A stretch of DNA of 64,000 nucleotides from Sipunculus nudus. Its lineage: Eukaryota > Annelida > Sipuncula > Golfingiida > Sipunculidae. A model generated the notes under the pieces. That model ran no database searches, was not told the origin of the DNA, and saw only the letters and a list, made by a program, of their open reading frames with translations. Below, piece after piece: positions 27,396 through 39,142 of the stretch; the first letter of the stretch is position 1; every line of letters begins with the position of its first letter. The stretch is from positions 77,674,124 through 77,738,123 of the forward strand of contig CM049308.1 in the NCBI GenBank assembly GCA_026874595.1, in the 5' to 3' direction. A program made the translations under genes and the position numbers.

Positions 27396-30300
27396 CAAGT
27401 GCAAGAAAGTCTAAAATTAATATGGGTGTAATACCTTGGTGGTTTGAACTGAATGTATCAGCTTTACTATTCAATTACATGAAAGTCTAATTTTACCATG
27501 GGTGTTACAGTTTATACAAATAACAGGCTCTTAACTCTTAATCCACCTCATCTTAGTGGGTGGGATCTCCTACCACACCCTATTTCTCACTATCACACCC
27601 CCACAGAATGCCCTGTTTACCATATCTGTGTCAAAATTATAAAGAAATGAAAGCCCACAGCTGGTCCATACCAAAGCCTGCTAATATTTCTAGCATTTAT
27701 CACAAGGCCACATATGTGAAAGATGTATTAATAAAGCTGCCAGTTCAATAATCTTTTAACCTTTTTGGATTCTACCATATGTGAATTGACAGATTAGAGT
27801 TTTTCTGAAATTCTATTCATTTATTCAGTTTTTTGTAAACAGTTTTACTGTATAATTGTCACATAGCTTTCTTAATCATTTATAGTTTCAGCACATTACA
27901 TAACTTATTTAGTCATCAATTACCACCATATTTCATAAATTTTATAACCTGACATTACCCTTTTTCCCTCTGAAATTCTAACTATAAGCCATTTGATGGT
28001 GTTTAAGTCTGGACTGAGACATAACTTCTAATGTTCATGCACTGGTTTATACATTGGGAAAAATAACATAGTGTATGAATACTATTCTGAGCTTTGATTG
28101 GTACTCTATTACAGGAAGTATGTCAGCTTCTTTCCAAAAATAACAGCATGAAATACTCTAGCATGGGTTGGCTAGACCCTGATTTACCTGTGATTTACCT
28201 TAGCTGGCACTTAACTTACCATCAGAGGTGTTTACCTGAATGGTTCCATTATATTGAATCACCATAACCCTTGAGTCAAGAAGATAACTCTATGGACACT
28301 GATTACCCTTAAAGTAAAGAACACATTTCTATTTACAGAAATACCTTCAATCAAGGCTTTAATAATTCCACATAACCCCTTGTGGTGATGATGCCTTGCT
28401 CTAATAAATCTACCTGGAATCCCCATAGACAAAAACCTATCTGAACATGAATGCTGTACAAGTGTTGTAATTACATTTTTACAGCATGGGGTGGTAACCT
28501 GTACCATGTAGGTCTTGTCTGTAGATTAGAGCACCCCACTGGGTCAGCTGTTTTGAATGTTGTGGGGTACCATACCCAGCTGTTCCCAACCAGCTACAGG
28601 AGAGATGTACAATAAGAACCATCTTCCAGGGAAATTGCACCTTTATCTGTTACGAGGCTGTACCTGCAGCTGGCTGCCCCAATGAGTAGACATCACTGGT
28701 TTAGCCTTGATAGCACACCTACACATAACCTTGAATTTTATTGACTGACACTGATATTTATCTGTTCATCAATGCTTAAAAAGGGTTTATTCCAGTATTT
28801 AAACACTTATTTTTCAGTTTAATTGCCTTAAATACTCTACAGGTAGACCTTTTTTGTCCTACGATAATTATCATTTCTATGGCTCTAAAAATTATTATGA
28901 AGTACTGATTGTGAGACATTTCTAACTTGTTTTGAAATTTAATTTTTTATTCATGACAAATCAAACTAGCTGTCTTTCATTTTAACATACATTGTGGAGC
29001 AGTTAAATTATTTAACATCCCATGAATTGTTTGATATATGAACCCCTGAGGGTTTTATCTAATAATTTTAATATACACCTACCTATGTCATATTTGCTGA
29101 AGGTAATATATTGTTTTGTATCATGAATAAATGCCTTGTATATTCTTAAAACATTTATAATAAACAGTAACGAAGCATTAGACTTAAACTGCTGATCCTA
29201 TTAACAACTGTACAAACTTTTACATTATAATTCCTGCCATTCAACATAGCAAACTAGTGATACTAATCTCCATTATATGACATGGTATGGCAGCCACTCT
29301 GTCTTCCTCTTTCTCTTAATCTCTTATTATCTTTTGTTTTAAACTTTGTAGTTTTAAACATTTCAATGAATGACAGATGACACCTATCAACAGAAAATCC
29401 ATCTTAAATTCTTGTACCATTCATTTCAAAGATAAAGCAGTCCAAAGATGTTTTTGATCAGTGTAACAGATGATCAGCTGAGCAGATTCAGTACATCCTT
29501 TCATTCAGAACAGAATCTGAAATGCTAGTCCATTAATGAAACCATAATATCATTTGTTATTTGAAGATTAAGTTCACCTAATCAGCTAATGTTAAAATAT
29601 AATATGAGTTTGTTTATTTCAGTGATGCATCAATGCTTGTGTATACACTTGTGTAGGTTTCACATAATAAAATGCATTCATATAAAAGGATACCCTTTAA
29701 TCAATGTAAATTATATAAGATCATGAATGAAATAAAGAAAGCATGTATATGTAAAACCTCCACTGAAGCAAAACAGTCCTTCTTGATCTGGCAGTCTATC
29801 TTGATCCATTCTTAAAATTCATCTTCCAATATCCTACAGCCCTTGACAAAGTTTTGTGGAAACATGTTCAGTACAATTTGAATTATCTGGCAAACAAATC
29901 AAGACAAACAATCAAATGAACAAGGGGGGGATACTGCTAATTGGGAAAGTTAATGATCTATTTACTTAGTACTAACTAAGCTAGGTGCCGGCAATTGTAC
30001 AAAATAACTTATTTTTTTAGCAGGTTTGATCCTCAGGTTTTTTTATATACATAATTGATTAATAAAGATAAATTCTTATTCTTCGGTCAGAAAGATATTT
30101 TGAGCTTGTAAAGAGGTAAGACTTGAAAATAGTTGTACTGTTATATCATTTTTCTGTACCAAGTACCAGACAATGCTATACCTGTGATAAAACATAAAGG
30201 AAACCAGACAAATTATTATTATGGGGTTTTATCTTGGAAAGAACCTCTATCACAATACATATGTTAATAAATGCATATATTTGCACCAGTAACACTAGAT

Positions 30301-31271
30301 AATAAGAGGTCTACAACAGAATGATATTTCCTCTTTTATTAATGCTCAGGAAAAGATCTGCTCATGAACAACCATTTCTCTGTCCACTGCTACCTGCCTT
30401 GAATGATAGACATGAGCATTTCCTCTGATTCTTTCAACAATGAATAAAATTTACCATCCAATTATAATGTGTTACAATGTTTCATGTTCATATTTCTTTT
30501 TCCCATCAAAAAGAAAGATCTTCTAAGTGAGAGACTATGTTTTATACCAATTAACTGAGATGTGAGAACTTTTTTTCCTCATCTTTACTTATATTAATCC
30601 ATAATTCAAGAAACACCTACCAAATTCCACTGAAAATATGTTACTATTTGAATCAAATATGATAAAAGTGAGACATATTTTACAATGATGAGGAAAAATA
30701 ATACATCCTTATATTTGATAATTTATATATTTTTACCTTACTTTGTAAAGAACTTTACGTAATAATGACAACAGAAATGAAAGAAAAGCATGTTTCCTAT
30801 TTTAACCATCTGAAAGTTATCAATTTAATACTTTCAGACCCAGAACCCTATTGGAACAAAAGTACACACCCAGTCCTCTTTCATTTAAAGAGTTAATTTT
30901 CTCGTATCTGTTTTGTTTTACATTTAGTCTGTACTGTAATCATCACCTCAGCCATCTCAGTATCTATGTTTGTAGCCCAGCGCCGGGACTTCAGGGATCC
31001 ATTGCCATCCACACTATAACACCCAGCCCCTGTTTAACAACAGTCTGGCTTGTGAGATGGTAACACTGACTAATCACCCTCAGACTCCCAGCCGGACTGA
31101 TGCCATTTGGGATCAATCACCATGGATGCAGATCTGAAATTTATAAACAGCAGTACCAGGATTGTACTTCCAGATGCTGCCTGTTACTGTAGCCAGCCCA
31201 GGTAGTGCCACAGACAGACCTGTGAAGGATAATATCCTGATATCACAAACCCTCCCCCAAAAACCACAATG

Positions 31272-31460
31272 TCCTGATGCTGGCCACATGGTAATGACCA
31301 AAGCCCATCTTTCCACTGTGGAAGCACCACATGCATAGCTGCAAGGGAAAGGCTGACTTGGTATTATAGAGGAAACCCCCCCTCCCCTCCCAATATCCCA
31401 CCACACTAATACCAACATGTGGTAGTGACCCAAGCCAATCACTTTGACTGAAGAAGCCTG
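31272..31460. repeat. Old diverged duplication in a GC-richer block
   Basis: Two segments of about 55 bp, starting near 31282 and 31415, share 'catg.ggtaatgacc.aagcc' and 'gaagaagc'-like runs. They lie in a relatively GC-rich block that gives a 118-codon minus-strand open frame (31469-31113). The frame has no known domain and is best explained by base composition. Confidence 0.4.
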
Positions 31461-32424
31461 GCTAACCACTGAACCATTAAAGGGAAAGTATCTTGTACAC
31501 AGCTTATATATGTGATTCTACCCAACCATATCTATGTGATGACTTTAAGCTAGCTTCATTAGACTTTCCTTATGCAAGCCAAACAATAAGCCTGTTGTGT
31601 ACAGGGTCCAAGGTCACAATATCCCAGCTGGACTGTCGGATCTATCCTTATACCTGTTTTCTCTTAAGACCATATGTATCCAGCTGTTTCTAGCTGTACT
31701 TTTTGCCCCTGCTTGCTATTAACCCCTGGTAATAGTAACAACATTAATAATATAATGTATTTTATTTTTTAAAAGAAGCCTGGCTAATCATGACTCAAAG
31801 CAGGTGGTTACTAACTTAATCTGTGTATCTCATGAAAATTGGGTCATGCTGACCTAATTTGTTCCAGTGGGAGAAGACTTTGGACAGAAGTGCCCATTTG
31901 ACAGATTGGAGGGTTACTATATTTGGTATATCTGAATGATTGCTATTGGTTTTATTGTGGAAATATGATGTTAATTGAAGAATTAGACCTTTAGAGTTAC
32001 AAACTGGTCCATGCTAATGAACATGATCTATTAATTGGCTTGTTAGATGGACAGTAACTTCAATTCATTTCTGGAATTCAGTATAATTAGGCTTGTTGAT
32101 GATTAAAAATTAAAATTCAGTATTTACAAAAAACCCATGGCCAATAGTTTTCTAAATATTATCTCCAATCTACTGTTCACTGTCTCTTTTATTATCATTT
32201 AAACATTTTAAGGATTAAATCAATCAGAAACATGAGAAAAATCTTAACAAAGGTTTGAATTTACCTAAAGATGACAATGTTTTAAATTTATCAGGAACTA
32301 TGCAGTATGACATTCACAGTTAAGAAGCATTATCCACAGCTAAAGCAAACAAACATATATAGAATAACACTCAGTTTCCACACAGGAATGCCTCAACCTG
32401 CTAAGGCAACACAATCCTGCTTGA

Positions 32425-34015
32425 TTTGCCCCTTTCTGTACCAGAAGCTATTTTTTTCTGTGGCCAGTGTCCTCATCCATCCAAAAAGTTTCATGGGAAT
32501 TAGTTGAGCACACTTGGGATTATCCTGCTAACAGTTAAAAGAACAAACAGACACAGGCTGAAACATAACCTCCTTTGTCCATAAAGTTTCACTGGAATCA
32601 GTTGAGCACTTTTGGCATTATAATGCTAACAGTTAAAAGAGAAAACATACATGGGTTGAAAGATACCCTCCTTGGTCCATAAAGCTCATGGGAATCAGTT
32701 AAACACATTTGGCATTATCCTGCTGACAGTTTAAAGAACAAACAGACACAGGCTGAAACATAACCTCTTAGTTCCACAGAGTTTCAATGGAATCAGTTGA
32801 GCATATCTAGCATAATCCTGCTAACAGTAAAGAATAACAGACACAGGTTGAAACATAACCTCTTTGTTCCACAGAGTTTCACTTGAATCAGTTGAGCATA
32901 TCTGGCATAATCCTGCTAACAGTAAAGAATAACAGACACAGGTTGAAACATAACCTCTTTGTTCCACAGAGTTTCACTGGAATCAGTTGAGCATATCTGG
33001 CATAATCCTGCTAACAGTAAAGAATAACAGACACAGGTTGAAACATAACCTCTTTGTTCCACAGAGTTTCACTTGAATCAGTTAAACACATTTGGCATTA
33101 TCCTGCTAACAGTAAGAATAACAGACACAGGTTGAAACATAACCTCTTTGTTCCACAGAGTTTCACTTGAATCAGTTGAGCATATCTGGCATAATCCTGC
33201 TAACAGTAAAGAATAACAGACACAGGTTGAAACATAACCTCTTTGTTCCACAGAGTTTCACTTGAATCAGTTGAGCATATCTGGCATAATCCTGCTAACA
33301 GTAAGAATAACAGACACAGGTTGAAACATAACCTCTTTGTTCCACAGAGTTTCACTGGAATCAGTTGAGCATATCTGGCATAATCCTGCTAACAGTAAAG
33401 AATAACAGACACAGGTTGAAACATAACCTAATGTTCCACAGAGTTTCACTGGAATCAGTTGAGCATATCTGGCATAATCCTGCTAACAGTAAAGAATAAC
33501 AGACACAGGTTGAAACATAACCTCTTTGTTCCACAGAGTTTCACTTGAATTAGTTGAGCATATCTGGCATAATCCTGCTAACAGTAAAGAATAACAGACA
33601 CAGGTTGAAACATAACCTCTTTGTTCCACAGAGTTTCACTGGAATCAGTTGAGCATATCTGGCATAATCCTGCTAACAGTAAAGAATAACAGACAGAGGT
33701 TGAAACATAACCTCTTTGTTCCACAGAGTTTCACTGGAATCAGTTGAGCATATCTGGCATAATCCTGCTAACAGTAAAGAATAACAGACACAGGTTGAAA
33801 CATAACCTTCTTGGTCCATAGAATTTGATGGGAATCAGCTGAGCATATTTGGCATTTTCCTGCTGACAGTCAAAAGAATACAGACACAGGCTGAAACATA
33901 ACCTCCTTGGTCCACAGAATTTGATGGGAATCAGTTGAGCATATTTGGCATTATCCTGCTATCAGTCAAAAGAATAAAGAGACACAGGCTGAAACATAAC
34001 CTCCTTGGTAGAGGT
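32425..34015. repeat. 95-bp tandem array (16 copies) built from a retroelement-like tail
   Basis: The landmark cagttgagc (or variants) recurs at about 32501, 32599, 32696, 32794, 32889, 32984, 33079, 33173, 33268, 33362, 33456, 33551, 33646, 33741, 33836 and 33932, with steps of 94-98 bp and mostly 95. Each unit reads as 'gtttcactggaatcagttgagc', then 'ataatcctgctaacagt', an 'acagacacagg' run, and 'gaaacataacctc..tgttcc'. This resembles the tail common to a dispersed invertebrate repeat (Met-Lys-type 'catgggaatc' plus CAAACAGACA plus ataacctccttgg). The right end closes with cctccttggtagaggtaac, as in single copies of that tail. The 9-10 central copies are almost identical, whereas the first three and last two are diverged. 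Confidence 0.92.
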
Positions 34016-36567
34016 AACTTATGAGCTACACAACTATAATAAAATATGACAGCAACTGCTGTATCATCAAAATATGCTTATGTTAATAGGTGTTGACTTA
34101 TGATTTGGCAAGTATGAAAAACCTGGCCACTAGCAGGTGCTTGGGGTAATTATGGTTAGTTTTTACTTCAGGTGCTTGATCATATTATCTATTGGTAGCA
34201 CCTAGTCAGGCCAAAAGGTAGCCTTGGATGGTGTAATGCTATGACTGCAGCTTTGCACCACATTGTAAGAACAGAATAACATCCTGTCTGCATTCACATC
34301 ACATGTGCAGTAATCTTGGCTTCAAAATCTATATAAAATCGAAATCTGCATTAAAGTGGTGAAAATATAATTAATCACTAACCCTAACTGAGCCATGTTT
34401 AAATGTGCTGTGACCATACTGCTATATATATTTAATATTCATTTACCAGACAAAGACCAGACTGGTTACAAGATTAATTCTTGGCACTGAAGTAACAGAC
34501 AAAGTTATTAGTACCAAGCCTTCTTCTTGGCCCTGAAGGTAAGAGCTGTGATAGAGACAGGTGCAAAGTTCTTTCAGAAACAGAAGAACATCTATTCTAC
34601 TTGACTAAACAGGGATTTAATGGATTTAACAATACCACTAGGTTTTAATTCTAACTCATCACTCTTCCAATACTGCAAAATACACAATAACAGTATCATT
34701 CCAACAATTTTTATGTAGCACAGTATGTTTATATCAACCAAGTACACTGGTATCAACTTTGGCTGTAAACCACTGGTCATGACTGTATGTTTCCTTGAAT
34801 GTAAAATGTTAATTATGTAAAAGTAATCTGGACACCAGCCTGGTTTAAGTTTTATGCCAACTTATGCAAGTGTGGTATAGAGATATGAAATCATAAACAA
34901 TTCTTGTTTTTATATATTTAGATAAACATCAGGTTCATCCCAAAAAGAGTGCCTGTGCCTACCTTCAAGCTGAGATACTCATTTCTACTTTAAGCATATG
35001 TACTGATCCCTCTATGAATACAGAAACCAAATAATAGTTTTTCCACATTTTTACATAAATAAACCAGAAAAGGATATAAATAGATGCCACCAAATATGTT
35101 TACTGATAATTATGATTATTTATATGTAGGGACTCAATATTTATGAGACATTAAACAATGTCAGATAGTTCTTTTTCTTGCAGCGGACATTTTTCTTTTG
35201 TATATAACAAGCCCTTTCTTCATGTTCTAATTTACAATGATTATGTAGATGCAGGTAAGAGTACAAATTAAATACTAAACTAGCTGCAAATATCTGAGCA
35301 CCCTCTTTATATATAATACTGGGTAGCACAGAATGAGTAAACATTGAGATCGCAAGCAAATTGTGAGCTGTCTTTGATCAGGTTGGCTTTTACCTTTAAC
35401 CAAAACAACCTAAGGTGCTTGTGCACAATTCTCTTTGGCCACCTGCTTTCTGTCAGCATATCAAAGCACCTGTGTGCATTCCTAATAATGAAACCATTCC
35501 AGTGTCAAAGGTCAGTGTCAAAGGTCAGAGTACCTGCTTATTGTTTCATAGATCATTCTGTTGAATACTGGTCATCTCAACTATTAATTATACAATTGAC
35601 ATCTTGTGTTATTTTTCCACTGATTAATTAACCATGACTGACTATATTTATTCCAGTGGTTGATAGTTTAAACATATAAATGTGATCTTTACATGATTAA
35701 ATTTCAATTAGATACACAGTTGCTGGGCTAAAGGAAAAGCCAGCATTAAAAGAAAAATGTTGATGAACTATTTGTGTTTGACTGGTTCTATACATTTATA
35801 GGATTAATCCAAATCATCAAAATAATTGTGACAACAACAGTTATATAAGTAAATGGTAGGAATAAATATTTTATCATTCAAACTTGCAATAATTTATACC
35901 TTGAAAAGGTAATTAACCTTACAGTGTACCTGGAATATGCATGTGTCACATTCTTTCATGCAAATTTAGATTTTTATCAAACCTCTGTATCGCTAAAATA
36001 TTTACTGATCTGCACATACCGAAAACACAACCTTCCAGGTCTACTGGTAAGAAAAGCAGCATACATTCACACTGTGGAAAATAACAGTGATAAAATCTGG
36101 AGGTAGATGTAGTAGTACTGTAGTAAAGTTGTAGTAGTAGCAGAGAAATGGCTGCTGAATGTCAAACCTATATCTTAGTGCGGTACTGCATTCATGTCTC
36201 ATTCTGATAGCATCTGTCAATTTGTTTTTTTTTCTCCTGATGGTTCCAAAGAGTATAAATCTAGCGTTACAAATTCCAAAGCAAGTTTCAATGATAACAC
36301 CCATGAATAGGGTCTGAAAGTTTGTAACTTGAGGAGACCCTCTCTCACTTAATTTATATTAAATGATCTGTGACATATACTGTAGTGAGGTAATGGTCAT
36401 AGTAGTTATAAAGAAGGGAAACCTGTATTTGGAACCTGTGCATAACATGAATTCTCATACATGCATTAAACACAGGTTGTTTTTGGCACCAGTCAAACAT
36501 ACGATGACTTGATATAAGACCATTTAACACTGCCAGCCCAGTTACATGACCATTTTTGGATGTGTCA
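34016..36567. other. Intron stretch without a supported gene
   Basis: No transposon ends, domains or convincing exons seen. Only short features appear: a duplicated gtcaaaggtca at about 35507-35527 and a TAG/GTA-rich microsatellite at about 36106-36140. Confidence 0.55.
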
Positions 36568-37228
36568 AAGTTGGTCGTGTTATTAGTGTTGTTGGTGTTT
36601 TACTGTATTCTTATTAGATGACATGTGGCCTGATGTGACCTACCTGTCTGGGAGTTTGTCCTGTTATAAGTGTTGGTGGTGTTTTACTGTATTCTTATAA
36701 GATGAAATGTGGCCTGATGTGACCTACCTGTCTGGGAGTTTGTCCTGTTATAAGTGTTGGTGGTGTTTTACTGTATTCTTATTAGATGAAATGTGGCCTG
36801 ATGTGACCTACCTGTCTGGGAGTTTGTCCTGTTATAAGTGTTGGTGGTGTTTTACTGTATTCTTATTAGATGAAATGTGGCCTGATGTGACCTACCTGTC
36901 TGGGAGTTTGTCCTGTTATAAGTGTTGGTGGTGTTTTACTGTATTCTTATTAGATGAAATGTGGCCTGATGTGACCTACCTGTCTGGGAGTTTGTCCTGT
37001 TATAAGTGTTGGTGGTGTTTTACTGTATTCTTATTAGATGAAATGTGGCCTGATGTGACCTACCTGTCTGGGAGTTTGTCCTGTTATAAGTGATTGAGGT
37101 GTTTTACTGTTCTTATTAGATGAAATGTGGCCTGATGTGAACTACCTGTCTGGGAGTTTGTCCTGTTATAAGTGTTGGTGGCGTTTTACTGTATTCTTAT
37201 TAGATGACATGTGGCCTGAATGACCTAC
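36568..37228 (-). repeat. 84-bp minisatellite containing copies of the exon donor site
   Basis: Units begin at 36617, 36701, 36785, 36869, 36953, 37037, 37119 and 37203, with a partial unit before 36617. Spacing is 84 bp except for one 82-bp step. The middle units are almost identical. The last unit (37203 on) runs into the start exon itself. Read on the minus strand, each unit carries CCAGACAG|gtaggtca, corresponding to CGGAGACAG|gtaggtca at the true exon edge. The repeat therefore arose from the last 20 or so exonic bases plus about 60 bases of intron. Six units keep gtaggt exactly, with predicted cuts after 36644, 36728, 36812, 36896, 36980 and 37064. The unit at 37119 has gtagtt. Because 84 is a multiple of three, a 128-codon plus-strand frame exists across the array, but it is a by-product of the repetition. 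Confidence 0.93.
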
Positions 37229-37313
37229 CTGTCTCCGAGCCTGTCCCTGCAGCAGCAGAAGCTGCAAGATCACTGCTGATACAGCACATCTCCAGCTTAT
37301 ATCCATCCCTGCC
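37229..37313 (-). CDS. Start exon of a secreted matrix protein (signal peptide)
   Basis: The minus strand reads 26 codons from the ATG at 37306-37304 to a CAG codon at 37231-37229, followed by a strong donor (CAG|gtaggt). The peptide starts MDISWR, runs through a hydrophobic stretch (CAVSAVILQLLLL) and ends QGQARRQ. That is the classic charged/hydrophobic/small-residue layout of a secretory signal peptide, with likely cleavage after GQA. The start context GCAGGGATGG is favourable, with G at -3 and +4. A plausible acceptor (tttgtatgttttag) lies just upstream at 37314-37315, so the exon probably begins at 37313 with a 7-nt piece of 5' UTR, and the cap site lies in another exon at higher coordinates. 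The exon ends in phase 0, matching the phase-0 acceptor of the thrombospondin exon at 1737. An 84-bp minisatellite begins at its donor. The exon call rests on splice signals and peptide character; no homology search was possible. Confidence 0.75.
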
Positions 37314-38225
37314 CTAAAACATACAAATTAGACACCTCAGGTTAGATAGAACCTCATTCAATAACATACGTATACCTCAGTTTTTTCTGGGCCTCATTTT
37401 ACATGTGCATGCCCACTGGATCATTATCACACCTGCCACTATCCTAGAATAAAGTTACCTTTACTTTACAAACACACCTGTGCTTTTAAGTAGAACAGTA
37501 TTGCTATTTATACTTTATTTCTGCATTTATTATTTCTTTATTATACAATAAACTATAAAGATACATCAGTGTTGGTTCAGTTGTATAGCCAAATGGTTCA
37601 GAAATCCAGCTATCCTTTTCCTGGAATAAAGATACCTCACTTTAAAAAGACACCCACACACGTGTGTGTATCAAGTTGATCATTATCAATATGTATCCTT
37701 CCAGTCTAATCACATGTTCAAACCTACCCTGAAATACTATAAAACTAGCTTATGATAAACTATGGTTTGTATACTTCAAGAGGACCAAGCAGTGTCATAT
37801 CTATTAATTCACTTTTGATGGATATACCTTGTGCAATTAAATCAAGTGATCATAATCACAAAGTCCTTTATCTTCTTTTGATTACCAGGGTAACAGATGC
37901 ATAACAGAACCTGTTCTATATGATATCATTTCATCTGGTAACTGGCTGTTCATACTGGTTCCCCTTGTGAACTTTATATACTGGCCTCTGACTTTAATCT
38001 ACCTTTATTATACCTATGATATACCCATTATTTCAAAAAGCAACCTGTAACCTTCAGGTTTTAATGTATATGCAAAATTGTAGCCCCCATGAGAGGTTTT
38101 AAGAAACTGGGAGAAGTAAACCTGTAAGGGTTGAATAAGGCACGGGGATGCAACACAAAGAACTAAAAGGACAGCCTCCAGGTTGGGAGAGGGGGGTCAT
38201 CTGTCTGTGAACAGTTTGGTATCAC
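37314..38225. other. Sequence immediately upstream of the start exon
   Basis: The bases next to 37313 read on the minus strand as an acceptor (tctaatttgtatgttttag), so this is probably an intron in the 5' UTR and not a promoter. No TATA box or CpG-rich promoter is evident within the 900 bp. The upstream non-coding exon could not be placed. Confidence 0.4.
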
Positions 38226-38233
38226 ATAGATAT

Positions 38234-39134
38234 TAGTGGTGGGAGTCGGTTCCTTTTTCATAATCGATCATCGGTTTGAGCAAACCAACTGATGATCGAT
38301 TATTAATCGGTTCAGACAAATATATGCAATTATCAAAGAAGTACATGCAATTATCTGTGAAACTGTACCTACGTTTCCCCGGCAGGTATTCTCCTCTCGT
38401 GCAAGAGTGTAACAATCCTCCCACGTATAAAGAATAATTTTAAGGATCAAATTTAACGATCGGCAACGTCGGGTAATATCTTTAATAATGGAATTTACGA
38501 GCATCTAAGAATGTTAGGCCTATAAAGGGGCTGTTTTTCTAGCACATGAAGGCAGATTTTACGGACCCAGGTGCACTTGGGGCAGATCATACAACAAAAA
38601 ATTGCAGACTAGTCCAAAAAAAAATTCCAGCTGAAATTCAAATACTCGACCGGCCGGGTTAGCCCCAATAAAGAAATTTTTAAGGACAGCCTAAACAGTG
38701 GCACCTGGCATCGGTTGAATAGATTGTTTCTAAGAGAATCTCACAAAATTGGCATAGACCATGATAATTTATGGAGTATTTTAATGCCTTCCCGCCCATA
38801 TTTTGCAATGTACATTTCGTTAGAAAAGTCTCCGCTAATTCTGCAGTTCCCTGCGAGTTCACAGATAATAAGTTTATTAATTCCTCCGTTCTCTCAACTA
38901 CCGTGTCATACTCACTTACATACGGAAGTTATCTGGGAACACAGACTCATTATATGAAGCACAGAATGGGGTAAAAAAATGAAAGAAGCATTTTTGCTAA
39001 TAACATAAAGGCATTCTGGAAAGAAAACAATCATTATTATGATGTAATCGATAGTTGCCTTTGGTAATCGAGCACTTGAAAGTGGCAGCAAACCAACTAA
39101 CTTTCGATAAAACTCTATGATCGGCCCACCACTA
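38234..39134. mobile_element. Non-autonomous hAT-type DNA transposon (901-bp MITE)
   Basis: The ends are inverted repeats: TAGTGGTGGGAGTCGG on the left, and TAGTGGTGGGCCGATC when the right end is reversed. A perfect 8-bp target duplication, atagatat, flanks it at 38226-38233 and 39135-39142. An 8-bp duplication with a TAGTGGTGGG-type terminus is diagnostic of the hAT superfamily. There is an internal hairpin near the left end (gatcatcggtttg / caaaccaactgatgatc, about 38266-38297). Short open frames inside (up to 80 codons) do not resemble a transposase, so it is non-autonomous. The element has more CpG than its surroundings, which with the exact target duplication suggests a fairly recent insertion. 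Confidence 0.93.
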
Positions 39135-39142
39135 ATAGATAT

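Larger units (their letters stand above)
14043..32424. other. Long intron stretch with scattered duplications, no supported gene
   Basis: Mostly AT-rich sequence without a recognisable domain in any frame. Structures seen: two copies of ctttaaagtcaatatat about 41 bp apart near 14531 and 14572, the inverted repeat at 15985-16100, a run of 14 C at 23373-23386, a 120-bp tandem duplication at 27165-27395, and an old duplication at 31272-31460. Open frames of up to 137 codons at 15486-15899 occur on both strands at once and carry no motif. Confidence 0.5.
1738..37228 (-). other. Inferred giant first intron of the TSP1/papilin-like gene
   Basis: The donor at 37223-37228 (gtaggt) and the acceptor just above 1737 are both on the minus strand. 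Both flanking exons are phase 0, so removing this 35.5-kb segment gives a continuous frame from the signal peptide into the TSP1 repeat. The segment is AT-rich and full of repeats, which are listed separately. Extra exons inside it are possible. Any exon included here must be a multiple of three and phase 0-0; the segment at 12357-12466 is not, and the one at 10133-10231 could be. Transcript evidence would be needed to exclude intervening exons. Confidence 0.55.

Noticed and set aside
28310-28440. Minus-strand segment bounded by ag and gt with peptide VDLLEQGIITTRGYV in one frame
   Set aside because: That frame stops at a TGA before the donor, and the other frame has no recognisable features.
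33267-33449. Minus-strand frame starting MKLCGTLGYVSTC that looks like a signal peptide
   Set aside because: It lies wholly inside the 95-bp array and repeats with it.
32425-34015. Regular spaced repeats resembling a CRISPR array
   Set aside because: The units are directly tandem with no unique spacers, in a eukaryotic intron.
36707-37093. Plus-strand frame of 128 codons with a 28-residue repeat
   Set aside because: It exists only because the minisatellite unit is 84 bp, a multiple of three. The array is better explained as copies of the minus-strand exon border.
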